This document shows positions 1-6,134 of a stretch of DNA of 7,365 nucleotides, in pieces. The stretch is from Candidatus Cloacimonadota bacterium. GTDB taxonomy: Bacteria; Cloacimonadota; Cloacimonadia; Cloacimonadales; TCS61. Under the pieces are notes generated by a model, which was given only the letters and a program-made list of their open reading frames with translations, was not told where the DNA came from and searched no databases. Position numbers and translations under genes: made by a program. Location of the stretch: positions 1 through 7,365 of the forward strand of contig JAGLWO010000196.1 in NCBI GenBank assembly GCA_023133395.1, given 5' to 3'. Position 1 is the first letter of the stretch. Each line of letters starts with the position of its first letter.

Positions 1-149
1 AAGAGCCTCAGCAGTTTTTTGTTCCTGCTTTGAAACGACATATAGTTTTGAATAGTGCCATTATCCGCGATTCGAACGGACAACCTGCAGGAGTTATTGT
101 TTCCTTTACAAATCTGGAGAAGAAAAAACAGCAGAAAGAAGATGAGTAA
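1..149 (+). CDS. C-terminal end of a protein with a PAS-like domain (5' truncated)
   Basis: An open frame enters from the left edge (first full codon at position 3) and runs 48 codons to a TAA at 147-149; the other two + frames are closed early by stops. Within the fragment, residues 15-37 give a hydrophobic strand, then IRDSNGQPAG, then VIVSFTNLEKKK. This matches the end of many PAS domains, where a 'P-I-x-D-x-x-G-x-x-x-G' turn is followed by a strand and a DITERK-like linker. In sensor proteins that linker usually leads into a kinase or GGDEF domain; here the protein ends about ten charged residues later, so the PAS-like fold would be C-terminal. The stop is only 12 bases before rluD and in the same frame, so the two genes are probably cotranscribed. 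The PAS call rests on a short fragment; the full protein and its output domain lie outside the window. Confidence 0.5.
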   Translation, partial: EPQQFFVPALKRHIVLNSAIIRDSNGQPAGVIVSFTNLEKKKQQKEDE

Positions 150-161
150 CAACAAAACTGG

Positions 162-1136
162 ATGAGAATAAAATATTCAAAGAAATCCTATCAGAGGATA
201 GATAAATTCCTTATTGAGCAGGATATTGAAGAACTCTATTCAAGGTCGTTCATTGACAGATTAATCTCAGAAGAACAGATAAAAGTCAATAACGAAACTA
301 TCAAGAAAAGTCATCTTTTGAAAGAGGGAGATATAATAGATATTTCTATCCCCAGAAAAGAATCATTGGAGATCGAACCTGAAAACATACCTCTCGATTT
401 TATCTGGCAAGACAAGTACATGGCGATTATCAATAAACCTGCAGGTGTGGTTGTCCATCCCGGAGCAGGAAATCCGAAAGGTACGATTGTGAATGCTCTG
501 ATGTTCCATTTACAAGGTAAACTCTCAACTGCTCATGATCCGCTTCGCCCGGGGATAGTTCACCGTTTGGATAAAGATACGACAGGTCTTTTAATCGTTG
601 CTAAAGATGATAGGACCCATTCTCTTCTTTCGAGAATGTTCCAGGAAAGAAAAATACAAAAATTCTATAAAGCTATCACAGTTGGAATTCCAAAGGAGTC
701 GGAAGGTACAATTGAAACTTATATAGACCGCAGTAGAAAAGACAGGAAAAAAATGGGGGTTTCTAACTCAGGGAAAAAAGCAGTCACCCATTACAAAATA
801 CTTGAATATTATGATTTTTTCTCACTCGTAGAAATTATCCTGGAAACCGGTAGAACTCACCAGATTAGAGTACATTTCTCTAATATTAATTGCCCGATAC
901 TGGGGGATAATACATATTCAACATTAAAACGAACACTGAGTATTGTACCTTTTCATTACCAGAAAAAAATTAAGTATCTGCTCGCAAATCATCTCAAACG
1001 GCAGGCTCTGCATGCTTATAAATTGGAATTTATTCATCCTGTCACTGGAAAAGATATCAAGGTTGAAGCACCTCTGCTGGAGGATATGAAGTATACACTC
1101 GATTGGCTGAAAGAACATTTTTCACCAGAAAGCTGA
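162..1136 (+). CDS. rluD: RluA/RluD-family 23S rRNA pseudouridine synthase
   Basis: A 324-residue RNA pseudouridine synthase, which isomerises specific uridines in rRNA; RluD itself modifies helix 69 of 23S rRNA. Residues about 12-65 form an S4 RNA-binding domain. The catalytic domain begins near residue 80 with INKPAGVVVHPG. It carries the family's active-site motif HRLDKDTTGLL at 134-144, with Asp137 as the expected catalytic residue, then GRTHQIRVH (230-238), LGDNTY (247-252) and QALHA (281-285). Length and domain order are typical of RluD. Assignment to RluD rather than RluC or another RluA paralogue rests on the S4 plus catalytic layout and is less certain than the family call. The ATG at 162 is four codons after the preceding gene's in-frame stop, so no longer start exists. 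Its Shine-Dalgarno sequence is poor, which suggests translation coupled to the upstream gene. Confidence 0.94.
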   Translation: MRIKYSKKSYQRIDKFLIEQDIEELYSRSFIDRLISEEQIKVNNETIKKSHLLKEGDIIDISIPRKESLEIEPENIPLDFIWQDKYMAIINKPAGVVVHPGAGNPKGTIVNALMFHLQGKLSTAHDPLRPGIVHRLDKDTTGLLIVAKDDRTHSLLSRMFQERKIQKFYKAITVGIPKESEGTIETYIDRSRKDRKKMGVSNSGKKAVTHYKILEYYDFFSLVEIILETGRTHQIRVHFSNINCPILGDNTYSTLKRTLSIVPFHYQKKIKYLLANHLKRQALHAYKLEFIHPVTGKDIKVEAPLLEDMKYTLDWLKEHFSPES

Positions 1137-1196
1137 TTGAAGTTGACAGAATTCATTAAAAAAATTCGCTGAACAAAAATTAATTTGGGGTTTGTT

Positions 1197-1400
1197 ATGG
1201 ATTGTGTAAATAAGGAGAAAAACCTGAATAAATGTAATTGTACATATCCTTGTGATAAGAAGGGAATGTGCTGTGAATGTATCAGTTACCATTATTCACT
1301 TGGAGAACTTCCTGCATGTTATTTTCCGAATGATGCGGAAAGAACATATAACAGGTCTATAAAGTATTTCGTGGAGCTTTATCAACAGGGAAGAATTTAA
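1197..1400 (+). CDS. Small eight-cysteine protein, DUF6485-like
   Basis: A 67-residue soluble protein with cysteines at 3, 13, 15, 19, 25, 26, 28 and 41 and a histidine at 32. The core pattern CNCTYPC...GMCCECISYH...LPACYF, followed by an AERTYNRSI segment, resembles the uncharacterised DUF6485 family as I remember it. The dense C-x-C, C-C-x-C and H pattern suggests a structural zinc or other metal site; that is inference. An in-frame TTG at 1185 would add four residues, but nothing like a ribosome binding site precedes it. The ATG at 1197 has GGGG at 1187-1190 six bases upstream, so it is preferred. It lies 60 bases after rluD and 2 bases before the membrane-protein gene, whose ribosome binding site sits inside its last codons. 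No function is known to me. Confidence 0.78.
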   Translation: MDCVNKEKNLNKCNCTYPCDKKGMCCECISYHYSLGELPACYFPNDAERTYNRSIKYFVELYQQGRI

Positions 1401-1402
1401 AA

Positions 1403-1981
1403 ATGGTCTATCTCAAGCCTTTTGCTTTTATTTTTTTTAATATGCTTGCAGGTTTCCTGATAGTATTTTCTATCAAAGCATTCCTGTTTTATCCTAAAAG
1501 GGAGAAATATTTTTTCAGGAAAAAAATTCCTTTAACACCTGGCTTTGCTTATCGCAAGAAGATATGGCTTATCCGGAAACTTACTAAAATGCTTAATGAA
1601 TATATCAGAGATTCCAAAGACGAATCGGAATTGTCGAGGGTCACAAAATGGGAACAGGAAGCATTTAAAAAGGCATGGGACAGGTTTGAGTTTATCGATA
1701 ATATCAAGTTGCTTCCCAGAGTATTAAAGGAAAAAATTCGATATTTTCTCTCTGCGATTGTTTATGAACTCGCAAAGCAGTTCCTCAGAAGTTTTGTGCC
1801 ATATCTAATGGAAAAGTATAGTGCTGAGAAATACATTCAACTGCTCGAAAGGAAATTAGATATGGGTGTCATCCTTGGATATTTCAACAGGTATGTTTAT
1901 AAATTCATGTTGATTTTTTCATTGTCCTTTTTCTTTTTGGTTGGACTTGGAAACATGGTAATTTATCTTATTGTAAAATAA
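1403..1981 (+). CDS. Small DUF445-like membrane protein
   Basis: A 192-residue protein with one hydrophobic helix at each end (about residues 6-29 and 167-190) and a basic, helical central part. Directly after the first helix it reads IKAFLFYP...KIPLTPGF (residues 24-48). This parallels the DUF445 (YheB-like) signature, in which an 'IKMLFRP' segment is followed by 'LPFTPGLIP'; the second helix near the C-terminus also fits that family. Known DUF445 proteins are mostly about 200 to 400 residues, so this would be a short version lacking much of the middle. The function of DUF445 is unknown. The ATG is 2 bases after the preceding stop, with AGGGAAG at 1387-1393 as ribosome binding site, indicating coupled translation. 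The family assignment is from motif resemblance only; the CDS itself is secure. Confidence 0.7.
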   Translation: MVYLKPFAFIFFNMLAGFLIVFSIKAFLFYPKREKYFFRKKIPLTPGFAYRKKIWLIRKLTKMLNEYIRDSKDESELSRVTKWEQEAFKKAWDRFEFIDNIKLLPRVLKEKIRYFLSAIVYELAKQFLRSFVPYLMEKYSAEKYIQLLERKLDMGVILGYFNRYVYKFMLIFSLSFFFLVGLGNMVIYLIVK

Positions 1982-1991
1982 GGGAACAATA

Positions 1992-3170
1992 ATGCGAAAG
2001 AATGATGTGATTCTAATTCTATCTATTATTATTATAGCTGTGCTGGTTTACACCAGATTTACAGAAAAACCTGGGATTTCACCTTTAATAAATAGATTTG
2101 ATGAATCTGCTGAACATGAGCTTTCACCAGGGGATGAGGATTACACAAGAATTGAAAAGAGAAGAACTGATACTGATGAAATCTACTTCTCCAGAAAGAA
2201 TGCAATAACAAATGCTGTGGAGCTTGTTCAACCTGCTGTTGTGAGTGTTAACGTTATTAAAACTAAAATCGTACGTAGAAGAATGGGCTTTTTCTTCGGA
2301 TTCTATGATGAGATACCGTACAATATCAAAGGAATAGGTTCCGGTGTTATTCTTAACGAGGATGGATATATTCTAACTAATGCTCATGTAGTGGAAGGAG
2401 CCACAGAAATCAAGATAATCTTAACAGATAATCGTCAATTTGACGGAAAACTAATGGGCTTAGATAGCGTTCATGATATTGCTATACTAAAAATCAAAGG
2501 TAAGAACTTACCCTATGCAAAATTGGGAAATTCTAGTGAACTGATAATAGGTGAATGGGCTATTGCCGTAGGAAATCCTTATGGATTCTTGATAAAAGAT
2601 AGTAAACCGAGTGTTTCTGTAGGAGTTATTTCCGCAGTGAATCGCGATTTTGCTGAGAATGAGCAGGGTAAAATTTATAGACGTATGATCCAGACTGATG
2701 CTGCAATTAACCAGGGAAATAGTGGCGGACCTCTGGTTAATATCTATGGTGAAGTTGTTGGCATAAACACATTCATATTTTCTGAAACCGGTGGCAGCAT
2801 TGGAATCGGGTTTTCCATTCCTATCAATAGAGTTAAGAAAGTCGCTAATGAGTTGATTAAATACGGTAAGGTCAGGGAAATCTGGTTTGGTTTTAAAGTT
2901 CAGGATATTAATCCGCTGCTTGCTTCACATTTTAAACTTGAAAGTTTAGATGGTGTTCTGGTAAATTATGTTCAAAAGAATGCACCTGCATATAAAGCTG
3001 GTCTAAAAAAACAGGATGTGATTATTGAAATTAATGGAAATCATATAAGAGATGCCGAAGATGCAGAGCTGGTCGTTTCCGACGTTTCTGTGGGAGATAA
3101 GATGAAAATGATTGTAATCAGGAATGGAAAAAAAATATCGCTGGTGATAGATGCAATCGAGTATAAATAA
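1992..3170 (+). CDS. HtrA/DegS-like membrane-anchored serine protease with one PDZ domain
   Basis: A 392-residue periplasmic-facing protease of the HtrA family, which degrades or cleaves misfolded envelope proteins. Residues 6-20 form an uncleaved-looking N-terminal membrane anchor, followed by a charged linker to about residue 70. The trypsin-like domain shows all three catalytic residues: His132 in TNAHVVEG, Asp162 in VHDIAILKI and Ser244 in NQGNSGGPLVN. A single PDZ domain occupies about residues 297-388, including a GVLV strand (321-324) and AGLKKQDVIIEINGN (336-350). One PDZ plus an anchor is the DegS/DegQ-like layout rather than two-PDZ DegP; DegS itself triggers the sigma-E response, but nothing here shows that role. 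AGGGA at 1981-1985 is the ribosome binding site and overlaps the upstream stop codon. The adaptor gene follows after 12 bases. Confidence 0.95.
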   Translation: MRKNDVILILSIIIIAVLVYTRFTEKPGISPLINRFDESAEHELSPGDEDYTRIEKRRTDTDEIYFSRKNAITNAVELVQPAVVSVNVIKTKIVRRRMGFFFGFYDEIPYNIKGIGSGVILNEDGYILTNAHVVEGATEIKIILTDNRQFDGKLMGLDSVHDIAILKIKGKNLPYAKLGNSSELIIGEWAIAVGNPYGFLIKDSKPSVSVGVISAVNRDFAENEQGKIYRRMIQTDAAINQGNSGGPLVNIYGEVVGINTFIFSETGGSIGIGFSIPINRVKKVANELIKYGKVREIWFGFKVQDINPLLASHFKLESLDGVLVNYVQKNAPAYKAGLKKQDVIIEINGNHIRDAEDAELVVSDVSVGDKMKMIVIRNGKKISLVIDAIEYK

Positions 3171-3182
3171 TTGGGAGAATAA

Positions 3183-4298
3183 ATGAAAAAGTTTTTAATA
3201 ATTATTGGAATAATAATTGTGGTGGCTGTAATTATTGGAGTTATAAGTTCAAAGGGTAAAGGTGCAAAATCAAAATCTTCAGAAAAAGTTAAATTCCATG
3301 TTGTTGAAAAAGGTACTATAACTGTTAAGTTGGAAGAAACCGGTGAAATCCAACCAATAAAGGAAATTGAGGTAAAATCTAAGATCAGTGGTAAGATAGT
3401 GAATTTTTTTGTAGAAGAGGGTGACTTTGTTAATAAAAACGATATAATTGCAGAAATCGAACCTGATTATACTCAGGCAGAGATTATTTCCAGGGTGAAG
3501 AGTAATCTTGAACTGGCAGAGATAAGACTTAAAAATGCAGAACGTGACCTTAAAGATAAGACCAGACTTTATCATGAAAATTTTATTTCCGAAAACGAGT
3601 TGGATGATTATAAAGACTCATTTAAGGAAGCACAAATAAACTTTAATTCAGCACTTCAGCAATATGAACTAATTAAGGAAATTGAAACAGAAGAGAATGT
3701 TTCGAAAATTTTATCAACTGCATCTGGAACAATAATCCAGAAATCGGTGGAAGAAGGAGAAATGGTGGTTTCTAATACCGGTTCATATACAGCTGGAACT
3801 GTTATTGTGAAACTTGCGGATCTGGAACGAATGGTCGTGAGATCGAGAATAAACGAAGTTGATATTTCCAAGATTGAGAAAGGAATGCACGTTGATATCC
3901 AGGTTGATGCATACCCTTATGAAAAATATAGTGGTAAGATTACAAAGATCGCTGCTATGGCAATTAACTATAACAATGTGAAAGTCTTTCCAGTCGAGAT
4001 CGAGATTGCAGAAGTTGATGAAAAACTGAAACCCGGTATGACTGCTAATATCACTATTATAGGAGAAGAAAGAGCTGATATTGTAGTTATTCCAATCAGG
4101 TGTGTTTTTTCCGATGAAGAAGGTCAGGATATTATATATAAAGTTGCGAACGATACGATAGCTGAAGATATTCAAATCAAAACAGGTATAAACAATTTCC
4201 AGGAAGTTGAAATTATAGAGGGTCTTTCTGAAGGAGATAGTATATCATTTTCTGAACCAAAGAAAGATGAAACTAAACTAGAATTAGATTTTGACTAA
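3183..4298 (+). CDS. HlyD/MacA-like periplasmic adaptor (membrane fusion protein)
   Basis: A 371-residue membrane fusion protein, the family that bridges an inner-membrane pump (ABC or RND type) and an outer-membrane channel. Residues 4-22 form the N-terminal membrane anchor, with no lipobox cysteine. The first lipoyl half covers about residues 58-93 (IKEIEVKSKISGKI...VEEGD), a charged helical hairpin about 96-170, and the second lipoyl half about 173-212 (STASGTIIQ...VEEGE). A beta-barrel region follows to about 295, containing LKPGMTANI (282-290), and a membrane-proximal domain ends the protein before an acidic tail. The order resembles MacA. GGGAGAA at 3173-3179 is the ribosome binding site. 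The usual partner genes (MacB-type ABC permease, RND pump, TolC) are absent: an AT-rich gap and an unrelated gene follow. The substrate is unknown. Confidence 0.92.
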   Translation: MKKFLIIIGIIIVVAVIIGVISSKGKGAKSKSSEKVKFHVVEKGTITVKLEETGEIQPIKEIEVKSKISGKIVNFFVEEGDFVNKNDIIAEIEPDYTQAEIISRVKSNLELAEIRLKNAERDLKDKTRLYHENFISENELDDYKDSFKEAQINFNSALQQYELIKEIETEENVSKILSTASGTIIQKSVEEGEMVVSNTGSYTAGTVIVKLADLERMVVRSRINEVDISKIEKGMHVDIQVDAYPYEKYSGKITKIAAMAINYNNVKVFPVEIEIAEVDEKLKPGMTANITIIGEERADIVVIPIRCVFSDEEGQDIIYKVANDTIAEDIQIKTGINNFQEVEIIEGLSEGDSISFSEPKKDETKLELDFD

Positions 4299-4316
4299 AA
4301 ATAAAAAATATTAAAA

Positions 4317-4347
4317 TTGACAGAAATAGGAAATTTTTAGATATATA
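4317..4347 (+). promoter_or_regulatory. Possible sigma70-type promoter for the secreted propeller gene
   Basis: A perfect TTGACA lies at 4317-4322 and a TATATA at 4342-4347, 19 bases apart, in the gap after the adaptor gene. The spacer is longer than the preferred 17, and the surrounding A/T-only sequence makes TATA-like hexamers likely by chance. A start near 4354 would give a leader of about 50 bases. The housekeeping promoter consensus of this organism is unknown, so this is tentative. Confidence 0.35.
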
Positions 4348-4366
4348 AAAAAAATATATTTTTTAT
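4345..4366. repeat. All-A/T palindrome in the leader region
   Basis: ATAAAAAA at 4345-4352 is the reverse complement of TTTTTTAT at 4359-4366, with a 6-base A/T centre. It lacks any G/C in the stem, so it would be a weak RNA hairpin. It may be a weak terminator for the upstream operon, an UP-like or bendable promoter element, or just AT-rich background. Confidence 0.3.
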
Positions 4367-4399
4367 TCTTACTTAACATAATTTTCTTTAGTAAGAGGA
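4367..4399 (+). promoter_or_regulatory. Leader inverted repeat overlapping the ribosome binding site
   Basis: TCTTACT at 4367-4373 and AGTAAGA at 4390-4396 are perfect 7-base complements separated by 16 bases. The 3' arm covers the first bases of the purine-rich site AGAGGA (4394-4399), which stands 4 bases before the ATG at 4404. If it forms in mRNA it would partly hide the ribosome binding site. Only two of the seven pairs are G-C, so the structure would be weak. Confidence 0.35.
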
Positions 4400-4403
4400 T
4401 TAA

Positions 4404-5642
4404 ATGACTGGAAGGACCCTTTTTAAAAGCTTTTATATATTCATCATATTTATTATTACCAGCTATTTATACACGCAAAATCTAGTCGATAAAGTAGCTT
4501 TAGCCGGAAGAGATAATACGGTAATTGAAATATTCGAGAATTCAGAAACCGGAGAAATATTCAGAGTTTTTTCAAATGATATGGGACCAATGATTATCGA
4601 ACAGGGAACAGCAGCAGGAACGCTTACAAAAAAATTTCTGGATGGTATAATTTGGGAGAATGGAAAACAACTGACCTTTGCAAAAGGTGAGAGATTTCTG
4701 AGTTTTGCAAATGACCATATATTTACAAGCAAAGAAGTATGGAATAATGATACTCGCGAATATTGTAATGAAATAAAAAAATACACTATTCTACAAAGGT
4801 CTTTATTGGAATTGGATAAAAAACTAACTGTAAAGAAAAATAACCAGATAAATATTTTGTCGAATGGCAATATTGTAACTACAGATTTTCATGATTTCTA
4901 TGGAACTGAGATTAGTATTTATACTTCAAATTTTAAATTTTTGGATTCCTATAATCCTTATATGCTTGGATTTAAGAAAATTACATTTGCCGATAATGGG
5001 AAAGTGATATTGTTTGTTGTATATCCCACCAGAAGTAATAAAAATATGCTGAAGCTGTTATTTATTAATTTTGAGAATGGAAATTTAATTCGTGAAAAAG
5101 AAATATATAACAATTTCACAGCCAGTAGGATTTTCCCTTTTGGAAATTTATTCGTTATTTATGGCGATGGTTGGTTCAATGCAATAAATAATAAAGGTAA
5201 TATTGTTTGGGATAGAAGGTTTGATAAACCTTTGAGTGTCATTGATAATAAACTCGATAAAAGTATTTGTGTTCTAACATCAGAAAAGATTTTTTCTTTA
5301 AAAAAGAAAAACGGTAGTACTAAGTGGTCAAAGGATATTTTTTCTATTTATTCCATTAAAATGGATGAGGAATTAGAAAAAGTAACTGATATTAACATTC
5401 AACCTTTAGGAATTTATAATATCTTTGATAATGAATCGGTTGGTTTAATAGTGGGGCAAACCAGGGGCTTTGTGAGTGTAGATAAATTAAAATATAATAC
5501 AGTATTATATATTATTAATAACAAAGGAAAAACTGAGAAAGTGATTGATTGTTGTAGAAAAACGTATATGACTAAAATTGTGAATCATAATAATTATTTT
5601 AAATTAGTCACTGATAATGAAAGTGTAGAATATAAGAAATAG
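4404..5642 (+). CDS. Secreted protein with PQQ/beta-propeller-like repeats, family not recognised
   Basis: A 412-residue protein that I cannot assign to a named family. Residues 5-24 form a basic then hydrophobic N-terminus that looks like a signal peptide (ending near YTQN), so the product is probably periplasmic or surface-exposed. The C-terminal half repeats a strand-turn-strand unit with an Asn/Lys-rich Gly turn: LFINFENGNLIREKE (219-233), WFNAINNKGNIVWDRRF (257-273), IFSLKKKNGSTKWSKDI (296-312) and LYIINNKGKTEKV (368-380). Such units are typical of PQQ-like or WD40-like beta-propeller blades; no pyrroloquinoline-binding residues or catalytic motif are evident. Codon use is more AT-rich and the protein richer in Asn and Lys than its neighbours. 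The start at 4404 is supported by AGAGGA at 4394-4399. It stands alone between the adaptor operon and a convergent gene pair, so context gives no function. Confidence 0.85.
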   Translation: MTGRTLFKSFYIFIIFIITSYLYTQNLVDKVALAGRDNTVIEIFENSETGEIFRVFSNDMGPMIIEQGTAAGTLTKKFLDGIIWENGKQLTFAKGERFLSFANDHIFTSKEVWNNDTREYCNEIKKYTILQRSLLELDKKLTVKKNNQINILSNGNIVTTDFHDFYGTEISIYTSNFKFLDSYNPYMLGFKKITFADNGKVILFVVYPTRSNKNMLKLLFINFENGNLIREKEIYNNFTASRIFPFGNLFVIYGDGWFNAINNKGNIVWDRRFDKPLSVIDNKLDKSICVLTSEKIFSLKKKNGSTKWSKDIFSIYSIKMDEELEKVTDINIQPLGIYNIFDNESVGLIVGQTRGFVSVDKLKYNTVLYIINNKGKTEKVIDCCRKTYMTKIVNHNNYFKLVTDNESVEYKK

Positions 5643-5663
5643 CGAGTTTTTATACTATTTTCT
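5635..5663. terminator. Weak bidirectional terminator candidate between convergent genes
   Basis: AAATAG at 5637-5642 (including the + gene's stop codon) is the reverse complement of CTATTT at 5655-5660, with a 12-base loop, and can extend to AGAAATAG/CTATTTTCT with one bulge. It straddles the 7-base gap between the + strand propeller gene and the - strand deaminase gene. The stem is A/T-rich and no clean uridine run follows on either strand, so activity is doubtful. Confidence 0.25.
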
Positions 5664-6126
5664 TTAAAGCCCCTGTTTTTATATCAACTAAATTAACGCT
5701 TATTTCAGCTTCAGAGAGAATATCATAAGATAATTTATCTGCATATGATTCAGCGATGTAGATTGTTGAAATTTCTGCGTTGATCAGTAATTTCGCACAT
5801 ATAATGCAAGGCTGGTTTGTACAGTATAAAGAACCTCCTCTTATTGAAGAACCATTAATCGCTGCCTGGATAACTGCGTTCTGCTCTGCATGTACTCCCC
5901 GGCAAAGTTCGTGTCTCTCTCCAGATGGAACCTTCATTTGTTCTCTAAGGCAACCTGTATCATAACAATGCCTTACGTGTTTGGGAGCACCATTATAACC
6001 AGTTGATATTATCTGGTTATCAAAAACAATAATAGCCCCAACCTTTCTTCTTAAACAGGTGGAACGCTTGGAAATAAGGAAAGCCATTTCCATAAAATAC
6101 TGATGCCAGCTTGGTCTTTCGTTCAT
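5650..6126 (-). CDS. Deoxycytidylate (dCMP) deaminase
   Basis: A 158-residue cytosolic zinc enzyme converting dCMP to dUMP, which feeds thymidylate synthesis. The zinc site of the cytidine/deoxycytidylate deaminase family is complete: HAE at residues 79-81 (His79 zinc ligand, Glu81 proton shuttle) and PCIIC at 106-110 (Cys107 and Cys110). The segment STGYNGAP...HCYDTGCLRE (41-62) is characteristic of dCMP deaminases and ComEB-like proteins, distinguishing them from cytidine and tRNA adenosine deaminases. Length is normal for the family. The ATG (6126-6124) is preceded by AGGAG (complement of 6132-6136), which overlaps the stop codon of tsaB, so translation is likely coupled within a two-gene operon. 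It ends 7 bases from the convergent gene on the other strand. Confidence 0.95.
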   Translation of the reverse strand: MNERPSWHQYFMEMAFLISKRSTCLRRKVGAIIVFDNQIISTGYNGAPKHVRHCYDTGCLREQMKVPSGERHELCRGVHAEQNAVIQAAINGSSIRGGSLYCTNQPCIICAKLLINAEISTIYIAESYADKLSYDILSEAEISVNLVDIKTGALKKIV

Positions 6127-6134
6127 TTAAACTC

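Noticed and set aside
85..105. Upstream fragment encoding PAGVIV resembles PAGVVV in RluD, suggesting a partial duplication of rluD.
   Set aside because: The similarity stops after a few residues and the flanks do not match in protein or DNA, so it is chance.
1143..1171. TTGACA at 1143-1148 as a promoter for the DUF6485-like gene.
   Set aside because: At 16-18 bases downstream the hexamers are TTCGCT, TCGCTG and similar, which do not resemble a -10 element. Read-through from rluD is equally likely.
1148..1172. Possible terminator hairpin after rluD from GAATT and AATTC.
   Set aside because: Only five A/T-rich pairs form, the flanking bases do not pair without bulges, and no uridine run follows.
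1185..1196. TTG at 1185 as start of the cysteine-rich protein.
   Set aside because: No ribosome binding site precedes it, and the GGGG at 1187-1190 is correctly spaced for the ATG at 1197.
1545..1727. Overlapping + strand frame of 60 codons inside the DUF445-like gene.
   Set aside because: It has no convincing ribosome binding site, no domain-like sequence, and is covered by a real gene in another frame.
3279..4175. Minus-strand open frames of 98, 71 and 130 codons opposite the adaptor gene.
   Set aside because: They lie wholly opposite a well-supported gene, show low-complexity Phe/Ile/Asn-rich composition typical of antisense shadows and match no family.
4299..4403. A riboswitch or small RNA in the gap before the propeller gene.
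   Set aside because: The region is almost all A and T with only a weak inverted repeat; no known riboswitch core is visible.
4463..4870. Minus-strand open frame of 135 codons opposite the propeller gene.
   Set aside because: It is antisense to a gene with a clear signal peptide and ribosome binding site, and its own translation has no recognisable motif.
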